A DNA stretch of 64,000 bases from Tubiluchus corallicola (lineage: Eukaryota; Priapulida; Priapulimorpha; Priapulimorphida; Tubiluchidae): the NCBI GenBank assembly GCA_030141605.1, contig JAQGDQ010000102.1, forward strand, positions 562,440-626,439. The letters run 5' to 3'. The notes under the pieces were generated by a model. The model was given only the letters and a program-made list of their open reading frames with translations. It did not search any database and was not told the DNA's origin. Shown piece by piece: positions 38,311 to 50,160 of the stretch. Within the stretch, counting starts at the first letter, position 1. Every line of letters begins with the position of its first letter. Both the position numbers and the translations under genes were made by a program.

Positions 38311-38845
38311 CCACTTCATGTTGAAGTATCTTTCGAAGTGAGAGATTTTCAACTGAGCTCTTTTTGTGTGAAATCCGTCCAAGTGAGAACTGAGCAATCT
38401 AACCTCCCCTCGACTTCTTTCATTGTTGAACTGATTCATGGACAGCTTTACTAACTGGACTGCTTACTTGTAATCTCAGTACATGACCCGCCCAGTTGTC
38501 TTCTGCGTTTTTCTTTCTCGTCCATGATTTTCTTCCATATTTTTCTTCCTAGACTTTTCCCTACAAATCTTTTGGCCATTTCATTTACAATGAAGATCTG
38601 TATAGACGTCGTTGAAAGGCACCAATGATTGTTTACTTTCAAGGTCCACAATTCCGATATTGTATAGAAAAATGGAAGATATGTGAATGTTGAAGATCTA
38701 ACGTTTACAGCCTATTGAAGATATTTTTATTTTTTGAGAAAGGAGGAGGTAGATTGTCCACATGGATGGATTTCACACAAAAAGACCTCAATGGAACATC
38801 TCTAATTTTGAAAGATACTTTATCATGGAGGTAGCAAGCAAAATA
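38311..38845. repeat. Inverted repeat with about 105-bp arms
   Basis: Left arm about 38311-38415, right arm about 38741-38845. Shared in opposite orientation: GAAGTATCTTTC, GAGNTCTTTTTGTGTGAAAT and CAATCTA-CCTCC. The spacer has a short Lys/Arg-rich minus-strand frame (38651-38451) that I cannot assign. Could be a foldback element. Confidence 0.7.
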
Positions 38846-39404
38846 ACGCATCGTTTGGCGACAGAAAGTGGTCGGTCTAACATCATTAGATATTTCACAC
38901 GCATAGCACCTGTATCTGTCTACGGTCTGTATTAGAATAATAAGTCTTGCTACACAATACTGAGGGTAAAATTATTATACTGGTTGACAAACTGTTGCTA
39001 AATGATCTATTCCTATACCTTCATTATTATTCTAAATGAAACACGAAAATATAATAATCATTTCTAGTTTATTAATCTGTTAGAAATGCTGGCGATACAG
39101 GTTTATTACATAAACCCTAAGCGAAAACAGGTCATCCGCTTTTCAAGTAGCAAATTTACTCATTTAAAGGTTGTAAACTCGATTGTCAAGGCAAAAATTT
39201 CAACCATTCGAGTTTTTTCATTGCACGGATACAAATGGGATTAATCGACTGCTACTAACATAATACAAGGTAATGTAATTGAGGACGTAATGTAATGGGA
39301 ATAAAACGTGAAATTACGTTTACATCACAGTAAAATTCAAAAACACGCAAAAAACAACAATGTTCCTAAATCAGCCCATAGCAGTAATGTATCTGGCGGC
39401 GCAA

Positions 39405-40200
39405 AAAATGTGCCAAATTTTAGATCACGATATTATAAGAAGAAAGTAACAAAATCGCTTGAAAATTACTGCATTGATGTTACGGGCGTTTGTGCAAGAA
39501 CAAAAAAATTCAAGTCATTCTCTTATAGTTTTTCAAAGAAACGGAAGTTTTAAATAAACAAGCCAAAAAAATAATAAATGCCCGAAAAAACGTTGTGTCA
39601 CATTGTTAAAATTCACAATAAGTGCTCTATGTGTCCACCATTTTCACTGTATATGGACGATGGCATTTCTTCCGACAGTTGACACAGTTTTTCACTTCTT
39701 TAAGGGGTATTTGGTGCCAGAACTCAACAATTTTTACCACTAGTTCCACTGCATCAAATGGCTCTGTGCTATCATTGTACACATTTGCTTTTAAGGGGAA
39801 TTCCAGATACCTAATCCAAAGGATTAAGTCCCATTTTTTCTAGGCAATAAATATTTATCGGAGCTTTTTATTTTTTCTGGTGAAGACCATGATACACACT
39901 AGTTGATTCCTTCGTTATTTTGCTTCATGTATTAAGTGTTTTATACATCAATGTGGCTATTTTCCTGTTGATGATTAGCCGACAATGTCCTGGCATTTAA
40001 ATTTTTAACAAGTAAAAGCTTTTTACCCTTAATTTAAAAATACCAAAACCTCGAAGTTCTAGCGTTTACAGCCAAAGCTTAATATATTACAATATCTTGC
40101 TGTGAAATTTCAACTTTCTTCTAATATAATTGTAGTCCTAACTGTTGGCAAATTCTTTGAGCCACAAGATATGTACAGTGAGCATAATATATTAGAACCC
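39405..40200 (+). repeat. Long dispersed repeat, copy 1 (uninterrupted)
   Basis: Direct relative of 43915-45235: shared GGCGCAAAAA, AATCGCTTGAAAAT, CGAAAAAACGTTGTGTC, GGTATTTCTTCC-AC, TTTGTACACATTT, ATGATACA-ACTAGTTGATT-type words. No coding capacity that I can defend. Confidence 0.75.
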
Positions 40201-43187
40201 TTTTAGCTGAACTTTTACACAAAGTAGTTCAAGTTACATACGTGTACAAAATTCATCATGCACGTGTTAACAGATGATCAATAATTCTACAATCCGATCA
40301 TTGCAAATCCACATGCAAACTTATTAGTTTTTATTTCGTGACCGATTAACATTGAATTTAAAGAAAAGTACTATCTAAATTTGTTAGAACATTTTCAAAA
40401 TAAAGTCTATTGAATTTAGTTTACCATTTGGCGAGCCAGTCTTTCCAGCAAAGGATGATAATAACAATCAGCTGCTATGTCATTCACTATGACTCAGCCT
40501 ATTATGTGCAACAAAACAGTAGCTCAATCAATCCATTCGCACAATACACATCCGCAGCTTTTGTCTAACACTTTCCTTACGAACTGACCAACAATACTGA
40601 CCACACTGACCACAGCTGTCCGTTCTCTTACTACGATATTCCTCCCAGTTGTTTATGCAACAAATTTAGAACGTGAAAGACGCGGCGAAAATTTGGGTCA
40701 TGCATATTTAGAGGCGCTGGGCGACAGAGCGCACGAGAGTCATATGGTCAGTAGTGACCAGCGCTGACCAACCCTTCCTCTTGGGGTGTTTATGCAAAGG
40801 GTTAAAAGCGGTAACTTGAGACTTGCGCTCCGCAGTTGGTTTTGCTCAAGGAGAGCTAAATAAGCAAACTATGCCGGCCAAAGAAAGAGCTAAGACTCGA
40901 GAAGGATGGAGATAAAAATAAATTCCTCCCATCCGGTGTTGATTAGTGTTGTAATTAGAAGAACTAATCAGTCATGCGTGTTGAGGTTCATTATGCATTT
41001 ATAGTACGACTTTGATCGCCTAATAAAAGTACCATACAAAAATCATTGTTGTATCGTGTTATAAGTCTAATACCAACGGTAAGAGCACCCTTATATACCT
41101 ATATATTAATTTCGATGGTATAGGGGGTTGTTGTGAAATTCGAGCCTACAGCTCCAATGACAGCACCGTCTTCGACTATCAGTCTATCAAACGAAAGGTC
41201 TCGATCCAGTGTCGTCTCATTAGTGGATTATTTTTCGAATCGTGGCCACCAGGAGGAATGGGGGAGGGGACGAAAATTTTATACCAGCACTAAATTTCGA
41301 AAAAGCTTATGATAATAGTAAAATTTTCTGTAGGCCTAATTTAACAAAAAACTTCGTCTAATCCACTTCTATAGTTCAGGCAAAATTTACAAATCCTGTA
41401 GCTTAAAACACCCAATAAAATGCAAATAAGAAAAGTTACAATTCAGCACTGCCTGTCGCCATCTTTGCTCTTCAAAATGGCGTCCAACCATTGTGTATGA
41501 TCTCAAAAGTTAGATTAAACCATTCTGGATTTCACTACTGTCAAAGTTAAAGCTGCGTAATTTATGCGTTGAATGTAATGACGTCATATATATGACACCA
41601 AGCACGACTAATAGTAAAAACAACATAATTTATGCGTGTAAGTTGATGACGTCACGGTTATACAAAAAGCCAGATAAGGTTACTAGATGTTTTAAAGTCG
41701 ATCCGACCAAAAACCAACTACAGAAGCATTCCCTAGTTCCTAGAAACGGTAAACTTGTGCAAGAAACGGAGAAGAAAAAGTTCGATGGTTGCAAAATGTT
41801 TCCAACTGTAAAAACTAAAACTTATTAAATTTTATTGCTGACGAAACTAAAACTCGAGATTTTTGTCACGTGACCAATCAATAATTTATGTGTCATAATA
41901 TCACAATTAATTTTTTTGTTATGTACACAGTAGCTTTTAGTAGACCATGCGCGCATTCGAAAACGCGCATAAAACGATCACGTGACAAAACTTTGCATTG
42001 TGATTTGTCAGGCTGTACACAGTCATAGGTAAAGTTATTATATTTTGACTACATGCATTATGCATTAAAATACGTCACAAGGAATCCAAACAATTTTAAC
42101 TAAGTACCCAGTTAAAATGAACAGATTATGTTCTCGACTTATTTAACTTTTTACCACCATAATTTTAATGGCTAAATTCACTTACGTTGACGGACACACC
42201 TCAGTACAGCGCTAAAATGGAGTCTTTATTCCCTTCACTCTTATTACTACAACGCAGCACACGCGAAACGAGTTAGTCAGTTCTTCGGCCAATAACGTGA
42301 CCTCTGGCCCGAAAACAACACATGGCAAAACTGACCAGTAACTGACCACGCACGGAAAATAACATTCGAGTATTTTTAGACGCCGTGATTTGAATCCGAG
42401 CATCTCGGAGCAGCTGTAAACGTCTCGTGAAAAGTTCCGGCAAAAATAAATTCACGTCAGCGCTGGGGGTCATGTTTTTGCTTACAAAACTAACTGTACA
42501 TTTTTTTACTGGCTTCAGCGTGGTCCAAGCCGCGGCTTTGCTGGATGAAGTTTTTTCTGGGAAAATCTGGGAGAATCGGAACGCTTGCCCAAATGGAGGT
42601 CAAACCAACGCGCACTGTAATTAGAAAATGAAGCCTGGCGCGTCAGTTATATAAAATTAACACAACTTTTTGTTCTAAATGAAAATTTTTATTAGAAGAT
42701 CACAAAAAGTTAACGTTAATTTTATAAAGAAAAACCGAAAAATCGTTTCTCAACTGGGACTCGAACTCACGCCTTGGGTTACAGCAAAAATGTCCATTAT
42801 TAACGCACAAAGAAACTTTAATTTTCACGCTTAAATGTTTGTTTATATGAGCTAGAAAGGTAGGTTTGATTCGACAAATTTTTTGAATTTTTTACCTGAC
42901 AGATTATTTCCTGCAGCATAAAAACCATAATCAGTTTATTATGCACGATAAACCATCAGTGAAAACTTTAATTGAATATCGTCGATTTTTCACCACCAAG
43001 GAGACTATTCGAACTATACGTTAACGACCCTATAACTGTAATTTTACAGAAAATTTACCTCTTTTGTCAATAGCCCTAAACTAAATCGATTCTACTAAAA
43101 TAGAAAAATCGAACGCAAAGGGAAACAGTTTATGAAACACATTACGTACAACTAGGAAATGCCTGTAATCAAGACAAGAATATATAG
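40201..43187. other. Spacer between the two long repeats
   Basis: No supported gene. Contains the tRNA-like stretch at 42720-42790 and a local duplication around ATAATTTATGCGT and GATGACGTCA (41560-41660). Confidence 0.35.
42713..42790 (-). other. tRNA-like sequence (decayed tRNA or SINE head)
   Basis: Minus strand has a B-box-like GAGTTCGAGTCCC at about 42756-42768, GTTTCTT and GAGAAAC that could form an acceptor stem, and a loop CTGTAAC that would give anticodon GTA. D- and T-stems pair poorly, so I do not call a functional tRNA. Confidence 0.3.
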
Positions 43188-43290
43188 CTTAAAAATTCGT
43201 CTCGAAACTTTTGCATAACTTACATGCTGTCTTACTGCGTACAGAACTTGCGTTAGCAGTAACGTTGTATAAAACTTGAAAATTTAAATT

Positions 43291-43292
<2 letters not shown>
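43188..43292 (+). repeat. Partial copy of the RRNHF-ORF repeat (leader only)
   Basis: Matches the first 105 bases of the repeats at 49740 and 58985 (ACTTACATGCTGTCTTA, AGTAACGTTGTATAAAACTT) and stops where the AG microsatellite begins, just before the position of the start codon in the other copies. Confidence 0.7.
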
Positions 43293-43347
<55 letters not shown>

Positions 43348-43357
43348 AGAGAAAGAG

Positions 43358-43429
<72 letters not shown>

Positions 43430-43516
43430 AGAGAGAAAGAAAGAAAGAGAAAGAGACAGACGGAGAGAGGGGGAGAGAAAGAGACAGAAAGAGAGGAGAG
43501 AGAAAGGAAGAAAGAA

Positions 43517-43551
<35 letters not shown>

Positions 43552-43564
43552 AGAGGATGGAGAG

Positions 43565-43634
<70 letters not shown>
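43293..43634 (+). repeat. (AG)n microsatellite with (TA)n core
   Basis: About 340 bases of AG with a TA run at about 43361-43391. Ser-Leu-rich minus-strand frames here are artefacts. Confidence 0.97.
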
Positions 43635-43637
<3 letters not shown>

Positions 43638-43914
43638 ATAACCATTCAAGCGTCTCTAACCACATAATAACTACTATGGCTCGTATATTATCTTTCAAAT
43701 GACTGTCTGGGAAAAAGTGAATCAGTGGACGCACTCGTCCCATAATGGAGATGAATTACAACAATTTCAAGTACGCAGCTCAGCACTCTGACGTCAGCAA
43801 CAATTCAACAAGTCTTTTTATTGCTTGCCACTTTGCTATGCGTCATAGATATAGAGTTGCAGGACACTTTTCGTTTTATTATTTGCTACTTTGCCAGGCA
43901 TCATAGATATTAAA

Positions 43915-45235
43915 AATTGGCGCAAAAATGTGGCGAAGTTTTGATTACCATCTTATAGGAAGAAAATAACGGAATCGCTTGAAAATCACCACACTGGTTT
44001 TACATAAACCGAGATCCTATAAGCTTTTTAGAAAAGACTGTAACATTGAATTATATATATCAAGTATATTGCCCAAAAGCCACAGAAATGCATTAGCTAA
44101 ATTTAGATGTGGGGTTGCTCCCATTATGTTAGAAATTGGAGGATAAACTAATGTCCAAAAAGATCAAAGACTGCGTCATTTTTGTGATCAGTTAGCGGTC
44201 GAGTCTGAAAAGCATGTTTTACTGCATTGTCACCTTTATGATGATATTCGCATTTTGCTATTCCAGTGTCTACGCGCACAAATCAACAATTTTAATGTGT
44301 TCAACGATAATGATAAATTATGCCAGATACTGTCAGGTGATATTTGTTTAATAGAATGTGTCAAAACCTGCCACTTAGTGCTGGAAAGAAGAAAGTTTTT
44401 AACAAGTGTAATGATATGTTATAATGCTTGTTTAATGACTGTTTTAATTTATATGTAAAATGATTGTTTTTAATGATTTTTAAGGTGTCTCATAACTCTG
44501 TCGATAGAATGGCTTTATGTTACTGTAACTGAGCGTTATTTTGTGTTTTAAATTGTTGTAAAATGAAAGGTGACACTATAATAAACTAATTGTGCTACTA
44601 CTATACTACTATATATACGTTTACATATAAACTTTAAAAATTTTATGTCATTCTCTCACACTTTTCCAAAGACAAAGAAGTCCTAAAACAACAAGTCAAA
44701 AATGCGAAAAAACGTTGTGTCTCTATTGTTAAAATTTACAACAAGTTCCCTACGTGTTCACCGTTTTAACTGCAAACTAGAAAAAGGTATTTCTTCCAAC
44801 GGCTGACTTTAAGGAGTATTTGGTCCCAGCACTTAACAGTTTTTGACCTTGGGTCGTCTACTTAAAAACGGCTCTGTGCGACCTTTGTACACATTTTCTT
44901 TTAAAGCAATTCCGAAAATTAACAACAAATCTTTATCAGTGCTTCATATTTTCTGTGATGAAGACAATGATACAAATTAGTTGATTTTTTATTCTTGTGT
45001 TTTATACGTCAAGACGGCTGTTTTTCAAATGATGATTAGCTGACATTATTCCGGGATTAAATTTTGTAATATACAAAATCTTTCCGGTCATAACTTAGGA
45101 GCATTATAAACTTGTAACTTTCACAGCCAAAATATGTTGTGAAAATTCAATTTCTAGATATTATTGCAGTCTAAACTGTGGCACATTTTTTCTGACCATC
45201 CTGATATATTTGCAGACAGTGAACGAAGCCAAATT
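43915..45235 (+). repeat. Long dispersed repeat, copy 2, interrupted by a LINE
   Basis: Left part 43915-43997 and right part 44639-45235 match consecutive parts of 39405-40200. The gap is the LINE insert at 44009-44619. Confidence 0.72.
44009..44619 (+). pseudogene. 5'-truncated LINE 3' end nested in a repeat
   Basis: Frame from 44075 to the stop before 44461 encodes KSHRNALAKFRCGVAP, HFCDQLAVESEKHVLLHCHL, then a Cys/Leu-rich tail: the zinc-binding region (C, then H-x4-C) downstream of LINE reverse transcriptase. One in-frame TAA at 44144-44146 breaks it. Flanks TTTACATAAAC (43998-44008) and TTTACATATAAAC (44620-44632) look like a target duplication with a 2-base indel. AATAAACTAATTG lies near the 3' end. 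Confidence 0.75.
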
Positions 45236-46936
45236 TTCGTTTTACAATTTGCTGCTTTGACAATCGTCATAGATAATATTATGGACTTACACACCGGGAG
45301 ACACGGTGAATTTTCTCAGAAACATGTCCAAGTAATAAAGTTAAAACATGACTGCGCTCAGCCCGAGCAAATTAGGTTTGCCTTTGCAGCCCATAATTGC
45401 TGTTCGTCTCGCTTTGAAAGCCTTCCCTATTCCAGAAGGGAAGGCACAAATTGTGAAAAATCTAATGTGATTTTTCCTCGGCAAATCTCATCAACGTGCC
45501 ACTAATGCACTGACGTTTTACAATTAATTCGGGCTCCCCGGCGGTTTGACCAGTGGCTACTGGCTGGCTTGCCGTGTGCAGGCTGCATATGCCGAATGTA
45601 TTGACCCGCGGTCAGCTGCTGTGCTGCTGGGGAAACATGAAACCGTAAACATTCGCCTCTAAAAAGCGCTTTCTTTCGGCACCTAAAAACTGAAAGTTCG
45701 CTTTCCGATATTTCCGCCATTACAAACGCACAACAACATCCGATACTCTCTACTGGGTGACCGGTAATAAAGTGGCAGGAAAAAAGTCACAATTTTGGCT
45801 AGGAAAAAAAGTCACTATTAATTCACGGAGGCCGAAAAAAGTCATAATCTTGACCAAGAAAAGGAATTTGTAATCAAGTGAAAATGTTCGAATCAGTCAC
45901 AATTTATTTACGTACCACAAACAATTAAGGTAATAAAACAGAAAATATTTTAAATCAATTATTAACTGACAATACATGACTTGTACATATTCACAAATAC
46001 TAATTATATATGATGACATTACATGTATGTGGAAAAAAATCACGTTTTGTTTGATATCTTAGGGTAGTGTTAGGGGTTACGGTTATGGTTAGGGATAGGT
46101 GTATAAGTTTAGGGGCTAGAGTTATCGCTTAGAGTTAAAGTTAATTTTTTCCTGTGACTTTTTATGCGGCTTTTTTACCTGTGACTTTATTACATGGATT
46201 CGTCCATTAAATTCTATTCACAATTAAGTTATTACGTTGAAAATAAAAAGCAAAACTCGCAACAATGAATGGACAATACGCTACAGCACTTCTTGTGTCT
46301 TTAATTAGCTCATTAATCATATTCGTTTTTCACTGACGTGTCTCGCGCACAAATTAGCAACATTTAGCAGGCAAATTAATGATACCAGATAATACATACA
46401 TTAGAAGCTCATATATATATATACAACGTGCCCAATCGACATAATCATAAATTTTACTGTTTGCTCAAATTTACTTGACAATTTAGACGACACATTGTAT
46501 AAACAATAAAAGCTTTTTATATTTGTGCTTTATTTTGCTTTTATATGCCTGCATTTTCCCGAAATAAAGAAGAATTGAATTGAAAATGCATAAATGAATG
46601 CCACACATAAATACTCAACAGCCCAGATTTCGATACCAATAAAAAAGTTGTCCTATGCATACTTTCATTTAGGCCTGTTCTGCATGAAATAGCCTATTTC
46701 ATCTTAGTTTATTTATTTAGAGTTTATTTCAATAGAATAAAGAGGCCATACAGATACTATAAACAACAGTGAAAGGCCTTAAACACATACAGCTATTGAA
46801 GGTAAAACAGATATAATAGAAAATATGCATACGTCACCTGTCACACTGTTTGCTCGCATATTTAGTTCATATATATAATAAAACTACAATCTAATCTAAG
46901 CTAATATTTTTTTGTGTTTGTATTGCATCATTTAAT
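45236..46936. other. Spacer
   Basis: No supported gene. Includes AATAAAGAAGAATTGAATTG (46562-46581), an AATAAA plus GAATT-repeat end typical of a LINE or SINE 3' tail, and degenerate telomere-like words at 46062-46142. Confidence 0.4.
46062..46142 (+). repeat. Degenerate TTAGGG-like tract
   Basis: Words TTAGGG, GGTTACGG, GGTTAGGG and TTTAGGGG in a row with interruptions, similar in character to 672-735. Confidence 0.45.
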
Positions 46937-47016
46937 CTCGAATACTACTACACAGTGCTAGTGAAATTTTGGTCCTAATATATATATTTCACTAGCACTG
47001 TGTAGTAGTATTCGAG
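46937..47016. repeat. Perfect palindrome, 31-bp arms, 18-bp loop
   Basis: Arms 46937-46967 and 46986-47016 are exact reverse complements (first arm starts CTCGAATACTACTACACAGT). Followed at once by a (TA)n run at 47030-47096. Confidence 0.95.
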
Positions 47017-47026
47017 TTTAAATGTG

Positions 47027-47029
<3 letters not shown>

Positions 47030-47096
<67 letters not shown>
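47030..47096 (+). repeat. (TA)n microsatellite
   Basis: Pure TA for about 66 bases, adjacent to the palindrome. Confidence 0.97.
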
Positions 47097-47100
<4 letters not shown>

Positions 47101-47449
47101 ATAATATATAATGTCCTAATAATACAACAATAGTCTTATGGAAGCGCTTTAAAAATTCACGCTGAACCGTTTGGTTAAAAATGAAAAATATTCATCACAA
47201 AACTTCAGCATTCTGAATTCATCATATTGGTAAATTTTTTAATTTAAATTTAAAGCAGTAAATATCCATTGGTTTACTTGTAAAGGACACCTGGCTTGAT
47301 AAACCATGTAAGATGTAGAGTCTACATTGAATGTACGAAAACAGGCAATTTTTGCACAAAAAATCTGCTATTTACAATAACTTTACTCATGTCCTTCTCT
47401 TTTGAATACTTGCTGACTTTGTGCCTGTTTCACTTTTATGTAGTATTCT

Positions 47450-48028
47450 AAGTCCGTAAGTATCGTAAGTCCACAATATTGTAGTTCTACAGTATCACAA
47501 GTCTACAGTCTTGTGAGTCTACAGTATTGTGAGCTTTACAGTATTGTAAGTCCACAGCATTGTAAGTTTACAGCATTGTAAATCTACAGTACTATAAGAC
47601 TACAGTATTGTAAATCTACAGCATTGTAAATTTACAGTATTGTAAGTCTATAGCATTATAAGTCTACGGGACTGTGAGTCTACAGTATTGTAAGTCTACA
47701 GCATTGTAAATCGACAGTATTGTAAGTGCACAGTACTATAAGTCAACAGTATTGTAAGTCTACAACATTGTAAGGCTACAGCATTGTAAGTCTACAGCAT
47801 TGTAAATCTAGAGCATTGTAAATCAACAGCATTGTAAATCTACAGCATTGTAAATCGACAGTATTGTAAGTGCACAGTACTATACGTCAACAGTATTGTA
47901 AGTCTACAACATTGTAAGGCTACAGTATTGCAAGTCTATAGCATTGTAACTCTACAGCATTATAAGTCTACGGGATTGTGAGTCTACAATATTGTAAGTC
48001 TACAGTATTGTAAGTTTACAGAATTGTC
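47450..48028 (+). repeat. Minisatellite, 16-bp unit with higher-order period
   Basis: About 36 copies of a unit like TACAGTATTGTAAGTC, alternating with TACAGCATTGTAAATC. A nine-unit block starting TCGACAGTATTGTAAGTGCA at 47711 recurs at 47855, 144 bases later, so part of the array grew by copying blocks of nine units. Confidence 0.95.
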
Positions 48029-48843
48029 ACTGCAATATTGCAGTACTTCTACAATATTTCCACAACGGTATACAGTATTTAAACACAAATGTTACTAAAA
48101 ATGCCACTCAATATCCATGCATCTCGCTGGCGATTTTTAAAACACGATCCAATTCTGTCCAAAAAAGTAACGAATCAAAATATTCTTATTTCCGGGTTGC
48201 AGAGGGCGCTAGCCATCCTTCACACGCCATATTGGACTTGGGCTATTCATAATAGGAGCTTCATAAAGAAAAATGACAATAAAATATCTAGACACTGAGA
48301 ATCATTAGTAACCAGGCAACGGTCTCTTTTCAAGGAAAGCTGCAGCCAGCTCTGTGGGTCAGTGAAGAATCGGTTCTCGCGGACAGACAAAAGCAAGTAA
48401 TGGGGGTCAGTTGAACGGGGCAAGCTGACCGGAAACACTATTAAAGAACAGAGAAACACGATAGATGGACATTACTTGCCTCAATGCAACAGGCCTGGCT
48501 AAGTCCAGGCGTCGGTTATTCTTATGACTGTTACTGATGTTACTGTAAGCCTTGAAGAAGCATAAATTATTGTCTATATAGATGACAGTGAGCTGCTACT
48601 ACTACTAATAATAATAATGGCGGGACAGAATATTATTCAAAGGAACGCATAATAGACCATGCTCGCTGCTCACTATCGTCGTAAGACTGTTTTAAAACAA
48701 CATTAATTTACATGCATGCGCAATGTATCTATGATTTGAACTAATTTATAGTGCTACATACCAAAGACGTTTAGAGATACAGTTCTGTTAGTTAAAAACT
48801 AATAAAATAGAGGGCAACACTAGGACTATAAACAGTCACTTAA

Positions 48844-48844
<1 letters not shown>

Positions 48845-48892
<48 letters not shown>

Positions 48893-48933
48893 CGTGTGTG
48901 TAACACGCTAGTAACAAGGACCACTTCAAACGA

Positions 48934-48968
<35 letters not shown>

Positions 48969-48990
48969 GGAGAGAGCGAAAGAGAGAGAA
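48845..48990 (+). repeat. (TG)n and (GA)n microsatellites
   Basis: TG run 48845-48900 and GA run about 48936-48966, with GA-rich sequence to 48990. Apparent His-Thr or Ser-Leu frames come from these. Confidence 0.95.
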
Positions 48991-49739
48991 TGGGTGAGAG
49001 AGGACAGGAAGGGAAGGAAGTATCGAAAAAAAGGACACTTCCATTTGAGAACAACCACTTACGTTGAAATATCAAATTTGGACCATTTCTTTTGTCAATT
49101 ACTGCAGAAAATGACACGCTTTATTACATTTCTGGCGAATTTTCAGCGAACGCCCACTGCAAATACTTCCCCACTCAAGATCATTCTCAAGATTGCACGT
49201 TTTGCAGCGAACGTTTTCAATATGAACCCATCAAAAGATAATAAAACGAAAAAGACGCAAAGAAGTTGATAAATATCTTCGAATAACCCGGATGTTTGTT
49301 TTAGACTGAAAAGAACTGCTTTTTTCCATATTTTTCTATTTCTACTTCTTAGTTGTAAGCTACTGGCTATAGAATTTTGCAGCATTGACTTAGCGGGTGA
49401 CAACAATAATTTAACCAATAAACTTATGTAATTAAAGGCATGGAAAACTGGCCCAAAGGTTAGTTAATTCTACATTTTTCTAATTAATTTTTACTTCAAG
49501 CGAAAATACTATTTTTTCATATTTTATTAATTCTTTTAGCTTTGCCACGAACTTAGCAAATTTATGCCCTGCGTGGTTTTTAATAGAATATATCTCTTTC
49601 TTAAAACCACACATTATTTTTAGTATGTCGCTGTACTTAATCACTATTCCATTTACGCTGGGGGGTAGCAGTGAACGAGGGAAGAGCTAGGTATTGAGAT
49701 TATAGACCGCAAACAGTTTAAAAGACAAAAAAACATTTC

Positions 49740-50160
49740 CATAAATAAAGCTTGAAATATCTTCGTCTTGAAATTTAATATCACTTACATGCTATCTTAT
49801 TGTATACAGAGCCTTTGTTGCCAGCAACGCTGTATGAAACTTTTAAATTTAAACTCCCGCAATGTCCGTTAGGCGCAACCATTTTGAAAGTAGGTCGTTT
49901 GAAAAAAGTTTAGATAACATTGCGGAAAATTTGAAAAATAATCGCAGCATTCGTAGTACACTCTTCACTAAGCAAAAGTATAAATTACTGTATCTTGTCA
50001 ATAATTCAAAAATCAGCGGTGCACACTGGGAAGGTGAGTCAGTGAAATTTCACCAGGTGGAGCAAACATTTTAAATTACTAAGAATTTTCTTTCCTATTC
50101 AAATAAATCTTTCAAGCAGGTAAACGTAACGCTAAGCAATATAACTTTGTTTGGAAAGTT
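49740..50160 (+). repeat. Dispersed repeat with short conserved reading frame, copy 1
   Basis: Direct relative of 58985-59400 and 43188-43292. From ATG at 49862 a 70-codon frame reads MSVRRNHFESRSFEKSLDNI and further STLFTKQKYKLL. The 59105 copy keeps the ATG and MTARRNHF--KSFE-SLDNIA before a stop, and the STLFT-KQKYKLL segment after a frame change. Probably the N-terminus of a protein encoded by the parental element; I do not recognise the family. Confidence 0.65.

Noticed and set aside
43284-43649. Two 118-121 codon Ser-Leu frames
   Set aside because: Artefacts of the AG/TA microsatellite.
45164-45505. 113-codon open frame
   Set aside because: Its first part lies within the end of the long dispersed repeat at 43915-45235 and it shows no domain.
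47450-48028. CRISPR-like array
   Set aside because: Units are contiguous 16-mers without spacers; the genome is eukaryotic.
48826-49117. His-Thr repeat frames
   Set aside because: Product of the TG and GA microsatellites.
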